Below are positions 51,182 to 62,705 of a stretch of 64,000 nt of DNA, one piece after another. The DNA lies in NCBI GenBank assembly GCA_022885665.1, contig JAGQDJ010000175.1:1-64000 (forward strand), read 5' to 3'. The position numbers were made by a program, and so were the translations under genes. The notes beneath the pieces are model-generated. The model worked only from the letters and a program-made list of their open reading frames with translations, made no database searches and was not told where the DNA came from. The number at the start of each line of letters is the position of its first letter. Position 1 is the first letter of the stretch. The DNA comes from Triops longicaudatus (lineage: Eukaryota; Arthropoda; Branchiopoda; Notostraca; Triopsidae).

Positions 51182-54100
51182 TATTTAAAAGTAAAATGGC
51201 CTCCTGGAAATCCTAAAAGTATTCCGGAAAAACAGGGGCAACCTTTTCAGACAAACCATAGCTAAGGCTTCGTTTTAACTTGTTTTTTGAAAACGTGTAA
51301 CGAAATCGATGAAGTACGATTCACGTGTTTCTACTTTTGTGTTGTTACGATAACGATGCCATCTAATGGTAGCAATTGAAACATCAAATACAACAGAAAC
51401 AAGTTTCTAAGACTAGAATCGCGATTGCCGCGAAGACAGACAACTCATGTAGCAACTAGAGTGGTTTTGGCCAATTTCGCGGAGTTCTTACGGACGATTT
51501 CGCGAATATACCGAAATAGTTTGTGAAAATTTTTCCTAGAGTACGGTTTTACTTTATTTCTAAATCGGGTGTCGTCCGGCTATTTTCGAAAAATTGCTTG
51601 GAGTACAAAATTGAGCTAAAAATTTTCACATGTTTTACGAATTCAAAAGTTGTACACTTTCTCGATATCATCCACACACACCCGTACCCAGGGTGTGTGT
51701 GTTAAAGGGACTTACCCCTCCTCCCCCCAAAAAAAAATTAACTTTATAATGGTATACATAGGCGACTAACAAAATGTACAAAAAAGTGCGTACCAACCCC
51801 TCACCCCCACCCCCCCGAACCAAAATCCTATGTACGGCCTCACCTAGCACTTTAGATTTTTTTTTATATATAATAGTTTTCAAAATCAGATGAGCCATTT
51901 CAGTTAATTGAACAAAAAATGAACTTCAGTCAAAAGTTTTTCCAGTCTCCTAACTAATAAACGACTCATCCATTTTTCGAGGTACTCAAAGAATTATATT
52001 TAAAATGTTGCGTGTGGTGACACCTTGAAACTTGGCCGTTTTTTTAATTTGCCAAAATTTCCGTAATTCCAATCTCAATGTTTGAGGATCAGCTAAGCCA
52101 TTTTATTTCAGAATAGAAAATTCAGGATCAAAAGCAGAAATGCTGTCCTAGAAAAAAGGATCGAAAACTACTCTATTGTTTTAGCTAAGTCATCCACAAG
52201 GATTCCTTATGTGACTGGCCACAAGCACTCCTGCTCTAAGACCAGGGTTTGAAATGGTAAAACAAATTCTTACCGCTACAAAGAGAGCAGTAATGCTGGT
52301 TTAACTTCTACTTACCGCGGAAAGTATTCACTGCAGTGCTTCGAACATGAAACGGAAGCGGTAATTGGTTTTGGTAAGGGTTAGCGAGTAAGGTTCGCGT
52401 ATGATTAAGTGTAAAAAATTCACGCAACGAAGTTTGTACATTTTTGTCCTAAGATTGACTTAAGTAACATTAAACCAAAACTTTACTGTTAGATTTCGAA
52501 AAGAGTAACCGTTCAAAATTTTGTCCGAAACTATTATTCAAGTCGAGGAGAAAGTTTTTCCAGCAACACCAAAATACGTTACGTTCCGCTATTTATCAAG
52601 TTAGCAGAAAATACGTACACTTTACATTTATTGATTGAACATGTTTAAGGACGTCTTGCGGAACTCATATAATATAAGAAAATCTACTTCTGAATGCTTG
52701 GATTTGTTCCGTATATTTACAGAGAAACTGTTCATTTAAATCGAAGTACGAATCAGGCTAGGAGCTCTACAGCGGAGAACGACAATGACACGCATACAAT
52801 ACCTTGGCCGATTTCAGATGACTACAATATTTTTTTTTTATCGTCTATCTGCTCAGAAAATAGTATGATATGAAACGCCCTTTTTCCCCTTTAAAGATGT
52901 GAAACGTTTTAAAAAGGACAGTGAATCCTTGCCTGAACACACAAAAAAATTCTTTTTAACGAGATAATCTGTAAAGAAGCGTCTTGTTTACACATAAGGC
53001 TATCGGGAATAGACCACACAATTTTACGAAAGTTAGAGAAAAAGATATGAAACATCCATGTCAACCACATGTTTGCTGTGCCCGCTGAATTTGGTGTCTT
53101 TCACTCTGATATTTAGCACAGTAGCCCTAAATTCTACATGACCCCTTCGTCGGTTCGTCCCCTCAAAATCGGAAATGTCGTCGACCTTGACTGCCTACGA
53201 GCTCTACAGCTCGTCACCTTCCTATTTTCTTCGAATTCGCAAATACCAGTACTACCGCTACCGCTGCAGTTTCAAGTGCTTCCAGGAAATGACATAATTT
53301 CAAAATTGATGCGATAGTCGGCAGCGGTAGAAATAGCTACCGCGAGAACTACCCCGAGAAAAGCAGGACCGTAATAAACAAATACTGTCAATACTGTCTA
53401 AGATCCCGGTATTAGGTAAAAAAGTGGGATACTTCCGAGTTATCTTTTAAAAAGTGCTCCAGTATGTTTACTTATCGTTTCGATAGTAATGTTATGCTTA
53501 CCGCTACCAGGGCCATGTCTTAATATGTTAATCGGACGAACTAATGCAGTGGATAATACTTTCATGCGCTCTGTGCCGAAAAGCGAAATGAATGAAGACA
53601 TGTAATTTTCACGACATAATATCTCAAATTATTTAAGCTTTGGTAACTTTCTTATTTATTTCTCCGATTTGGTTTTGTATTTGAGTTTTTTTTTTTTTTT
53701 TTTTCATCTCAAACGTTGACTAGAGTTACTTACTGCGCCGGTTTTGAATCATTTTACGTTTTTATTTGTTGCCCAACTTACTTAAAAACTAGTTATTTAT
53801 TATTACCTTTTTCGAAAATGTATTATAGATTTAGCTGAGTTATTGGAAAGAATATATCACGTCGAAAGATAAGTACAAATATTGACGTACTTCAAATATA
53901 CGCGTATCTCATATATCGGGGCTTTTTGGTTGAGCACGCAATGGAACGGCAGGCCAACCGATATACTGATCCGTGGCATAAAGTCCGTAAATAAATGGGA
54001 CAGTAGACATGCCTTCCATTTACCCACTGTTCCAGGCTATCGCGACAAGTAAAGGGTTCTCCTTTTGTATTGATACAAATTTGTTAAGTCTTGTCCTGCT

Positions 54101-54629
54101 TGCAGCGTCACAAGATAAGTTATTCCAACCGTTTCTGTCAGTAGAGAATTTGCGTGTCACGTTTTTTGCTGTAACAAGATATGCGAAAGAAAGACTGCAA
54201 AGAATTCTAAGAAGTAAATGATAGAAAATACTTGACGTAAAGACAATGAATTTCAAAGTCGACGAAAAGACAAGAATCACCGTTATCTTCAGTAAGGTTT
54301 GGTTCTCATACTTTTCGCCTATTTTGGGTAATTTATCCTATGTCTGAAAAGCAGTACGATAAAAGGGGTGGGTACAAGCCACTTTATGCACTATTCCAAG
54401 AAACAGAAATTACTTTTTTAACATATTCTTCAAAGATTGCAAAAATATGATTTCTTACGAAAATAGTCTGGTTTATTGTGACATTGAATCAGGTTAAATC
54501 AATCACAACAGAAATGGTTTAAGGTTCCGCATAAAGGAATGTAAGTAACATTGGCAAAAATGTACGGCATTCATAGTGACTTGGCCAAAAAGACATACAG
54601 AACATGAGCTCGTCTTTGGCGAAACTTGG
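51182..54629. other. Intergenic region between ICE1 and CHK2
   Basis: About 3.4 kb without a recognisable exon on either strand. The left end should hold the ICE1 promoter. It contains one GGCCGTA-family element (51681-51839), TACCGC-rich stretches at about 52270-52365 and 53245-53345, and a T-run near 53685-53704. The CHK2 3' UTR enters from the right. Confidence 0.5.
51681..51839. mobile_element. Dispersed short inverted-repeat element, copy 5
   Basis: Left end CCCGTACCCAGGG; right end CCGAACCAAAATCCTATGTA followed by CGGCC. The right end is the reverse complement of the GGCCGTA...AGGATTTTGGTTCGG terminus seen in the other copies. C-runs lie inside both ends. The flanking CACACACA/TGTGTGTG forms an additional small hairpin at the left end (about 51672-51700). 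It is about 159 bp. Confidence 0.6.
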
Positions 54630-56434
54630 TCACGCATCAGTGGTGTCACTCGAAAGTTTCATGCGTTTTGATACAAACTCGAGTTCACTATTTCCTTTAA
54701 TGTCTGAAAAAGGTCTTTTTAGGGCTTCCTTTGATAGATAAAGGTCTGCAACTCTTTGCTTGACTGTTTCGTCCTATAAAGATAGGAAATAATTCGGAGT
54801 AAGGAATCTAGACTTAACGAGCAAAACACGAAAAAATTTAAAAAAGCTTTCATTAATGCAATATATACCTGCAGCCAACTGTGGTTTAAAGTATCTCCAA
54901 TTGACAGCCTTTTCTCAGGATTAACTTCAAGTAATCGTTTAACCAAATCCTTCGCTTCTTGCGAAACGCTGTGCCACACTTTTTCCTTATATCGTACGCG
55001 GCCAGTTGATATTTGAACATCCACTGGCAAATCACGCCAGTGATTCGAGAAAGGTTGTTCTCCAGATAGCCTACCATTCAACACATGAAATAACTCTCAC
55101 AAGCTTAAACATTATGTTACTTACATCGTGAACAAAATGACGCCTAAGCTCCAGCAATCAACTTTGGGACCGTACTCAAGTCGCCCTCTGCCATTTAATA
55201 CTTCGGGCGAAACGTACAATGGGCTACCTACGAAAGTCTTCAGTTTTGTCGAGTGAACATACTTCGATAACCCGAAGTCAGCGATCTTTAAAATCGTCAA
55301 GTCGTCGCACGATTCCAGCAGCATATTTTCTGGCTAAAAACAGGCAATGAACATTATAAAAAAAATTCACTGTCTATACGGGATGAGCTGAAAATCAGAT
55401 TATTGTGAAATGACTTACTTTTATGTCCCTATGGACAATGCCCGTTTCGTGAAGGTAACCAACACCCAGAGCCATTTGCAAAAAATAGAATTTTGCTACT
55501 TCTTCTGATAACCTTGGCCTCAGTTTATTAATCAGGTAACTGGAAAATTCCCCGCCTTCCATTAGTTCTAGCACGAGGTAGACTTTCGTCCCGCATTCGA
55601 TGACTTCGATAATTTTAACAGTGTGATGATTGTTGACTTGCTGAGAAATAAGAATTTCGCGTTGTAACTGTTTGTTTCCCGCAACCGATCCATGAGCATG
55701 GTCCTTTATCACTTTTAACGCTACAAACAAATGATCGGCCTAGATAATATTCCAAATCATCTTAATCTGCAATCAAAATTTCCAACACGTATGCAAGTAT
55801 TACGTTTCTAACTGCCTTGAAGACTTCGCCAAAGCTACCGGAGCCCAACGGGTTCAAAACGGTGTACTTTTTAGTTACGGCTTCCGGATGAGATGAATTT
55901 GTGCTCAAGTCGATGAAACAGTAAGCTGAAAACAGTTTTTTTAAATATGTACTTTTTTCTCAATTTATTACCTTTACAACAAAGCAAGGCCGGGGCAATG
56001 ACAGGTGACTTCACCAATATTTTCTCTTCACCCTTTTCGACGCGATAAGAGTCAACAAAGGTGCCATTGAGACTGTAATTTTCTAATACAACTTCAGGCC
56101 CGGTTTTGGTCACGCGGCGCGAAATAGAGAAATGTTTTTTGCTGATGTTTTTTAAATTTGCCTCGCCAACTTCATGAGCAGTTATAGTAATATCACAACC
56201 ATGTCGTCCAAACGTATAACAATCTTCAATAAGGTCGACAGCCTTAAATTTACAATTATTGCTAGCCGGCAAAAGTTTGCCCCAAACCAGTTTGGCTCCT
56301 CTGCTGTTGGACAGTTCTTCTGCGTGCAATTGGTTCGTTAACTCTTGCGAGTAAGTAGTAGGCTGTGTATTGGTTTCGCCCGACGCATATTCGTCTTCGT
56401 CACTGTTGGTAAAAGCCGAACTACTGGAAGCCAT
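54630..56434 (-). CDS. CHEK2: CHK2 checkpoint kinase (FHA plus kinase), six exons
   Basis: DNA-damage kinase acting downstream of ATM. Exons: 56434-55972, 55925-55804, 55739-55419, 55333-55125, 55070-54869, 54773-54630, giving 486 aa (human 543). The FHA domain (about 50-150) has FGRHGCD (75-81), the KKHFSI segment and NGT (123-125). The kinase domain has the glycine loop GSGSFGEVF (182-190), catalytic Lys204 (ALKVIK), HRD (298-300) and DFG (321-323). The activation loop is STKLKTFVGSPLYVSPE. The tail contains KRPFSD and SKRMKL, a likely NLS. The exon 2 donor was set at AAC|GTAATA because it restores the usual spacing between the glycine loop and the lysine; GCA|GTTAGA would also be in frame. 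The N-terminal SQ/TQ cluster is minimal: one TQ (Thr23) and one SQ (Ser29). Divergent from TMEM17 across a shared promoter. Confidence 0.95.
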
Positions 56435-56904
56435 TTTGACTATTAGAACTTAGACGTTGCTACTTCAACAAAATGTCCACAAACATTGTTTTCCTCCAAC
56501 TGCTTCACAGTATGTGTCGTCTTATCAAAGGAAATTGTAGCAGATAGTTTTTTTTTAGCCCATTGGTATCGTTATACTTACTAAACTCAACAAATTGCAC
56601 ACGAAATAATTATCCGAAAAGAGACATCAACGCGCACGTGTTCGCAAGCTAGTAATTCAGCGTCTAGCTCCGCCCCGTGTTGTTAAAAACAGTTTTGAGA
56701 GCTTCCGAATGTTGCCGTAGCAACGGAGCATTCTCGAAACCGGCGCCTTTTTTTGCGTCAGCATTCTCACTTCACGGTTACCAAAGAGACACAGACACTG
56801 AATTCGGTCCGTTACCATAGTAATGAGGAACATTTTGGAACAACAACTGAACATTTAGTGTCAATAGCTTTACGTTGTGTAACGATTAATTGAAATAAAA
56901 TTAT
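56435..56904. promoter_or_regulatory. Shared CHK2/TMEM17 bidirectional promoter
   Basis: Only 470 bp separate the two divergent start codons. The segment holds three RFX X-box-like motifs: GTTGCCGTAGCAAC (56711-56724), GTTACCAAAGAGAC (56777-56790) and GTTACCATAGTAAT (56811-56824). X-boxes are typical of genes for ciliary transition-zone proteins such as TMEM17. Confidence 0.7.
56711..56724 (+). promoter_or_regulatory. RFX X-box, best copy
   Basis: GTTGCCGTAGCAAC fits the X-box consensus GTNRCC-N2-RGYAAC at every position, with two well-formed half sites and a 2-bp spacer. It lies 181 bp upstream of the TMEM17 start codon, within the usual range for ciliary genes. Confidence 0.75.
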
Positions 56905-57034
56905 ATGTTTCAAATGGATCATGCCCGCGCTGTTGTGCACAGTGTTACCGAAAAGGTTTTTCCCGGTTTTACGTACCAGTACGTCGAAAGAGAGAAATCT
57001 AACGAAGAAATATTGACACTGGGTAAGTGGAACA

Positions 57035-57109
<75 letters not shown>

Positions 57110-57788
57110 NNNNNNNNNNNNNNNNNNNNNNNNNNNNNNNNNNNNNNNNNNNNNNNNATATATATATATATATATATAGATAGATAGATAGATATATATA
57201 TAGTTATACATATTCTTGTTATTTGAAGGTCAGCCGGTGAATTCCAACCTGCCTCTTCAAATGGCATTATATTTTAACACGATTTATTCACCGTGTTGGG
57301 TTATTGGAGTTGTAGGCTCGCTAATTATGAAGGTAAGCTTGTTCTGCACGATGAAAGAGTAACAATTTATAAGAAATTTTGTGTATTTAGTACCAACACC
57401 TGAACGGGATTTACAGATTTCTTCTCATTACTGCAATAGCAGCGTCGATTGTGATAGAAATTGTTCGTCTGTTTCTCGGATACTGGGGAAATTTGGAAGA
57501 GAAAGTAGTTCGTCATTTTTACGCCAAAGTATGTAGAGTAACATTTTTTATCAGGTTCCTCAGTTAGCTGGCTTTTGGCTTTTGACGTTGCTTATGCAAA
57601 CTCCTTTGACACTTTTCCTGTTGTTTAATAAAGGTGGAACGACTCAGCCTTGGGAAGTATCTGTTATAAGCATACTTTTATGTATGCTACTTTTTCAAGT
57701 TGTACTAGGTTTATTTGTTATTCGCAAGATTACGAAAGTACAAGCGCGAATATTCTTACAACACTCATTGTTAGCAGCTGGACAGTGA
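56905..57788 (+). CDS. TMEM17: TMEM17, ciliary transition-zone (MKS module) membrane protein, four exons
   Basis: Tetraspan component of the MKS complex at the transition zone that gates entry of membrane proteins into cilia. Exons: 56905-57022, 57229-57332, 57391-57504, 57555-57788, giving 189 aa (human 198). Family segments are NSNLPLQMALYFNTIY, IEIVRLFLGYWGNLEEKVPQ and LAGFWLLTLLMQTPLTLFLL, with four hydrophobic helices in all. The motif YxGNLxEKVPxLAGFWLL separates TMEM17 from TMEM216 and TMEM80. The last intron is only 50 bp. Intron 1 contains a CT microsatellite, a 48-base sequence gap and an AT/GATA repeat, so its true length is uncertain, but the exons are not affected. Confidence 0.95.
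57039..57190. repeat. CT and AT/GATA microsatellites flanking a sequence gap in TMEM17 intron 1
   Basis: An uninterrupted (CT)n run spans about 57039-57107, followed by unknown bases at 57110-57157. A (TA)n run (57158-57178) and GATA units follow. The gap probably marks an assembly failure in simple repeats rather than missing genes. Confidence 0.9.
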
Positions 57789-59115
57789 CTAAAGTTTGTA
57801 AATTTCATTATTACACTATATTAGCCGATGAACTTGAACTTTTTCTTTCTTATAATCGTAAGCTTTCGACTACTGGTGGTCTCACTTTCTGAATAACTCT
57901 CGTTACCTTTTTTAATGGAAATGGAATTTTAATTCGCACTGTTTTTAATTTTTTAACACCCCAAAACGTACAAATATCGTAACCTACGGTTGTACCGTGT
58001 ACCGCAAACCTTCAGTAGAGAACGTTTTCCAACCTTCGTTCAACTGTGGTTTCTGTAGTCTTACATATACGCACTGTAGTGAGCAAAAAAAAAAAAAATA
58101 ATAAAATAAAATAAATAAATAAATGTACCGAGCTAGTCACAGATATGTGCTTCACCCTCTCTAGGCTGATTAGCCCTTAGTAAGGTTGAAAGTGTTTCCA
58201 AAATCATTGTCAAAACTAAGTGGATGTCAAGGTTCAAGCCCTTTTGCCAGTTGATGAGGGTAAATCAAACCTAGATGTTTTTTCAGAGCCAAAATACCTG
58301 GATCAGTGTTCCGGATCTTGACTTTTCTTCCGACCACGATCCTTTTCGATCATTGGTTGATTTGTAACGATCCAATCGTTCAAAATTTCATAAAGATCCC
58401 CATCCGGATCGAGACAATTTTAGCTCCCATCCGATTATTTTTAGTTAAATTTCAAAATTGTATCGACATATTAGATCGATCGAAATAACTATACCACCAT
58501 AAAACTAAATTTTGATATAAATGGCAATTATTGTCATTTATAAATAAAATTCTTCGATAACTTTAATAACGGTTAAAGCTTTTAAGCACAACAGCCAATA
58601 AAAAAATTTCCACCCAAGGCTGATTGGATCGGGATTGTCGCGAGAAAGTTCGATCCGGTCCGGTCATTTTTCGGGCAAGTATTGAATTTATGCAAGTGGC
58701 GTACTAGTACGTGAGTCTTGGAGTAGAAACTAATCCGTACCGCTGTCTTATCGAACTTAGGTACGATACCGCTATCTACCCTTTCAGTGAGCGACCAAAC
58801 CGGCGATACGTTTTGCCTCTGCGTTACAACCAGGACGCACGGATCTGAAACACCCTTTTCACTAACATGACCGAGTAAGTAGAAGACTTAACAAACCAGT
58901 AACAGAACTGGCAGGAGGAGGAAACCGTGAAAGTTTGCGCGAATTCTGCCAGCATGGGATAAGGAATTTGAAGTTTTGACCTAGGGCAGGCGAGGGGAGA
59001 AAGAGCAGATAAGTACAACGACCTGACATGACCCTAGTCATGAATTCAGAGGAGATGACGTATTGGTAAGGTTTACAAGCTTGTAAGGTGATTTTAAGGC
59101 TTGGCCTATTTTCAG

Positions 59116-59265
59116 GCCCGGGTTGGAATGAAACTGTTGAACATAGAACAACACGTTTCGAGAGATGATCCAAACAACGTAGCTCGTTGTTTACGTCTGC
59201 AATTACTGGCTTGGGATTTGTTGAGTTCCAAATACGTTGCTCGGCGAATTCTTGCTGAAATCCGA
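59116..59265 (+). CDS. Possible internal exon of an unrecognised gene
   Basis: A 50-codon open segment is bounded by a good acceptor (CTATTTTCAG) and a donor (CGA|GTATGT), both phase 0. It encodes an amphipathic, helix-like sequence including LLNIEQHVSRDDPNNVARCL and LLAWDLLSSKYVARRILAEI. The composition looks like real protein, with few low-complexity residues. No family is recognised. I found no upstream exon of matching phase, so it could be a remnant or an exon of a gene I could not assemble. Confidence 0.35.
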
Positions 59266-59676
59266 GTATGTCTCCACGGAAAGAATTTTGAGATTATTAT
59301 TAATTTCTCGATGTTTCTACAAAATCTTTTAAAAACTAATCCCGTGAGCGCTGGGAAATTCACGGGGCCCCCAACTTTGCGGCAACAATGTTGAAGCTAG
59401 CAATCAAAAACAGAATGGGATCCATTTCTATAACTAGTGAAATTTTGAACAGTTAAAGAAGGAAAGTCATTAGAAAATAAAAATCTCAACCTACGCTTAA
59501 CGCTTAACAGATTAATAGAATAAGGTAAATCAGGTGAGTTTAAATGTACCTTTCTATTTTGTGTTAATACAGTTAACAAGTGACGTATGTAGCAATAAAT
59601 AAAACAAACTTCGCGGATAGAATTTTCCCAAAAAGAAATACGAAGTAAGCATTGCTTCATAGCGGTTTCTTGTTCG

Positions 59677-59916
59677 TGAATAAGAAAAACTAGACCTAAT
59701 CATGGTGAAGGGAAACTTAGTACAGTATTGCAAAGCAGACATAGGCAAACAGATAAACTCTACCGCTTCTCGGAAAGACTCCGGCGACTTGGAGCCACCC
59801 TTTCGAATGTCGTTGTGGAATTGCTCACATGGAGGGAAGCCAGGCTTAAGAATTGGGGCCCAATGCTTACGAAACTATTCGTATGGAGAATAGGATGGTT
59901 GCAAATTGAATTATGA
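59677..59916 (+). CDS. Possible terminal exon of an unrecognised gene
   Basis: An open frame ending at 59916 encodes a charged helical stretch with QTDKLYRFSERLRRLGATLS and VVVELLTWREARLKNWGPML. It reads like protein, but no acceptor in the needed phase joins it directly to the 59116-59265 segment. An intermediate exon would be required, or the two are unrelated. It ends about 35 bp before the palindrome at 59951. Confidence 0.3.
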
Positions 59917-59950
59917 GATATAACTCAAATATGATTCAGTTGCGTAAATG

Positions 59951-60386
59951 TCTGTTTCTTCAGTAAAGGGAAGCCTATAATTAAAGAAGTGACACTATAT
60001 TTGTATAACAAAAACGCAAAGTCGATATTTTCGACGGACGAAGAAAACCGTTAAATTGGCCGACACATTGCCGTCGAGTATTATTTTTAAAACAATAAAT
60101 CTCATTTATAACAAAATGTATAACTGTAATCTCATGTATAACAAAAACGCAAAGTCGATATTTTCGACGGACGAAGAAAACCGTTAAATTGGCCGACACA
60201 TTGCCGTCGAGTATTATTTTTAAAACAATAAATCTCATTTATTGTTTTAAAAATAATACTCGACGGCAATGTGTCGGCCAATTTAACGGTTTTCTTCGTC
60301 CGTCGAAAATATCGACTTTGCGTTTTTGTTATACAAATATAGTGTCACTTCTTTAATTATAGGCTTCCCTTTACTGAAGAAACAGA
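59951..60386. repeat. Fold-back palindrome with an internal tandem copy
   Basis: A 150-bp arm (59951-60100) is repeated in inverted orientation at 60237-60386, identical as far as I can align by eye. Between them, 60135-60233 is a 99-bp direct copy of the inner part of the arm (60002-60100). It pairs with the inverted arm across a 3-base centre (CTC, 60234-60236). A transcript would form a near-perfect hairpin. No coding sequence and no obvious flanking target-site duplication are seen. A fold-back transposon, a recent inverted duplication and an assembly artefact are all possible. Confidence 0.9.
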
Positions 60387-62081
60387 GGCGTGGCATGCAA
60401 CACGAAATGCTAATTATAGTTAACTTTGAGATAGGAAAATTTTTAATTTATCAATTATTATTTATTTTTACATAAGAACCTCTCCATGAATATAGTCCTG
60501 TGGTACTAGGTGTTGCATATGGAATACGGTACCTATTTACATCTGCGGAAGATGTTTACGAGGATCATTTACCGTAAACTTTTGCTACCGGGAATGTCAG
60601 TAAGGTTCATAAGGTACAGCTTTCACTTCCCAAGTTACCTGAGTTTGGGAATACACACTTTCTAGGTCACAACAGGTCACTGGTAGGTATCAAACTCTCT
60701 CCTTGGTCTTTTTTCTTTCCTAGCCAAAATATTTACCGTAATATCCCACGGTATCTCGGTGACATCGTTTTAATATTATTATTATTACCTTCACCCTTTT
60801 CCTGCTTGGCAGCCGCGAAGTAATGTTTCAAACATCAATGTCCTCAGTGCCAACTGCCTTCGCTCGTTCGCTCTCAACTGGGATACTTGCTGGACGGCTT
60901 CGCAAAGATGCAAGTATTACAACGTTTTCAGAAATAGAATGCATCATTTCGAAGGTCTGAATTGACTACCAGGGTTCAGTGAACGACCTTGCTGGTTGTG
61001 GCGGGAAAACTTCGTACCTGACGTTGGATACGGATTGGTACACAAAGATGATCACGCATGCCCATGTGTGTATGTACCCTTAGACATGCCACACCGATGA
61101 TTCCACGTTAGGTTGGCTGAGTAATTTTGAGAAGTGAAGGCGAAGGGAAAAGTCGGAAAAATCAGTGGGCATTTCCACTCAGCCTTGACCGGTATTTCGT
61201 AAAATACAACTCCGTGATGTCTGCATAGCGCAGTACAGTATCGGTAGTACCTATACACACCCTAGAATTTGCAAACTCGTTTACTCCGTACACAACACAG
61301 CAATTGGTCGTTTCCAGATTTTTGTCTTTCTCAATGCCCGATACACAAAGTTGTACAACGAACGACCTTGAATGCTACTATAACCTCTTTATAACACACC
61401 AAAATATTTAGGCAGCAACAGTTGATTCACTAGAAAAGTTTTGCCAAGAAGGCCTTGGCGTCGCGAAGCGGATTCTCGGAAATGTTTTCTACCCTTTTCC
61501 TCAAACCAATTTGGTCTCGACTTATCCGTCACTTAGAGGCCCATTATTGCATCAAACGGCAGTTTATTCATAGAGCTAACTAAAATACTTATATAAGAAT
61601 TCCTTGCTTTTATTAATTCTTTCTATTTGAAGCTTCTGTGATAATGAACAAACTAGAAAGCTAACATTCGAGACAATACGGAGAATATTTTCATTATACA
61701 ATCTCTCATCTATCACGGCTACGTTAACGTTCACATAAACGTAAATTAGGTATTGACAGTGAAATCTGAATAGTGCTATAAGAATGCGAGCCGATGTGCA
61801 CGGAAAATGTCAATATCCGAGTCTTCCTTGAACTACATTACAAAGAAGTAATATAACAAAAGAAGAGAAGAAAAACCGGAAAAAGAAGAGAAGCTTATAA
61901 CTTTCTGGTATAAGTTCGATTTATTTTTTTTTACAAAATGTCTTATTAGGCTGCGTCAAACAACACTCATTTTTAAGCCACAATATAACATGATGCTAGG
62001 GCAATTAAACTCCCACTTATTTTCGGCGCTCTGCAGGAAACCGTAATCTATACTTACGAGGATAAGCATGGACGCTAATAA

Positions 62082-62127
62082 AAGCTAATAAAAGCTAAGT
62101 TTAATAAGCAAGGCTAATAAAAGCTAC
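62082..62127 (+). repeat. GCTAATAAAA short tandem repeat
   Basis: GCTAATAAAA occurs three times (about 62081, 62091, 62113), with an intervening degenerate unit. A simple imperfect tandem with no other feature attached. Confidence 0.6.
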
Positions 62128-62305
62128 ATCTTTATTTTATTCATTAATTTTTTTTTTTTATTTCTGTTCATGTCTGTTCAACTTAGCAACACTACCAAAC
62201 ATTTATATTTGCATGAGCCGTGGGCTATAAACAATAGACAGGAAACTATCGCTCTGCCTAACTTAGCAAACTCAAATGTGGGTACAAAATGCGAGATTCC
62301 TTGCA

Positions 62306-62437
62306 GGGCCGTCCCCAGGATTCTGGGGCAGTAAATAAGCTCTTAACTGCTGTGAACTTTCTCCTGCAATTCACTAGTAAAAGATTTGGTAAAGAAGAGG
62401 GGACTAAACTCATAAATCACCCTCTGGATACGGGGGG
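62306..62437. mobile_element. Dispersed short inverted-repeat element, copy 6
   Basis: Left end GGGCCGTCCCCAGGATTCTG; right end CCCTCTGGATACGGGGGGC, whose reverse complement begins GCCCCCCGTATCCAGAGGG. The terminal inverted repeat therefore matches the family CCGTA-CCAG core. It is about 132 bp with no coding capacity. Confidence 0.55.
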
Positions 62438-62649
62438 CGATTCCTTGTACTTTTTGAAAGACGTCATTTTAAAAAATCTTCTTTAAAAAAAATAGTTGAC
62501 ACCTCTTAGTCGGACATGCTTAGTTATCTTTCTTCTCCTTTTTCTTAAGGGAGAGAAAAAAGAACTTGTACGAGTGACATTTCTAACAAATTATTTAAAA
62601 AACTAGTTACAAACATATAAGGACATCAACGAACATATGCTTACGCCCG

Positions 62650-62652
<3 letters not shown>

Positions 62653-62692
<40 letters not shown>

Positions 62693-62705
62693 NTTTTTTT
62701 TTTTT
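62653..62705. repeat. Poly-T tract with one unknown base
   Basis: An almost pure run of about 53 T, with one ambiguous base at 62693. It could be the tail of a retrotransposed copy on the minus strand, but nothing recognisable adjoins it. Confidence 0.8.

Noticed and set aside
51340..51360. X-box-like GTTACGATAAC upstream of ICE1
   Set aside because: The half sites lack the required spacing and the CC/GG bases of the RFX consensus.
55785..55811. Alternative CHK2 exon 2 donor at GCA|GTTAGA
   Set aside because: Also phase 0, but the donor is poor and the resulting loop between the glycine motif and the catalytic lysine is three residues shorter than in CHK2 relatives; AAC|GTAATA restores the usual spacing.
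62653..62705. Poly-T tract as the tail of a retrotransposed gene
   Set aside because: No polyadenylation signal or recognisable coding remnant lies next to it on the minus strand.
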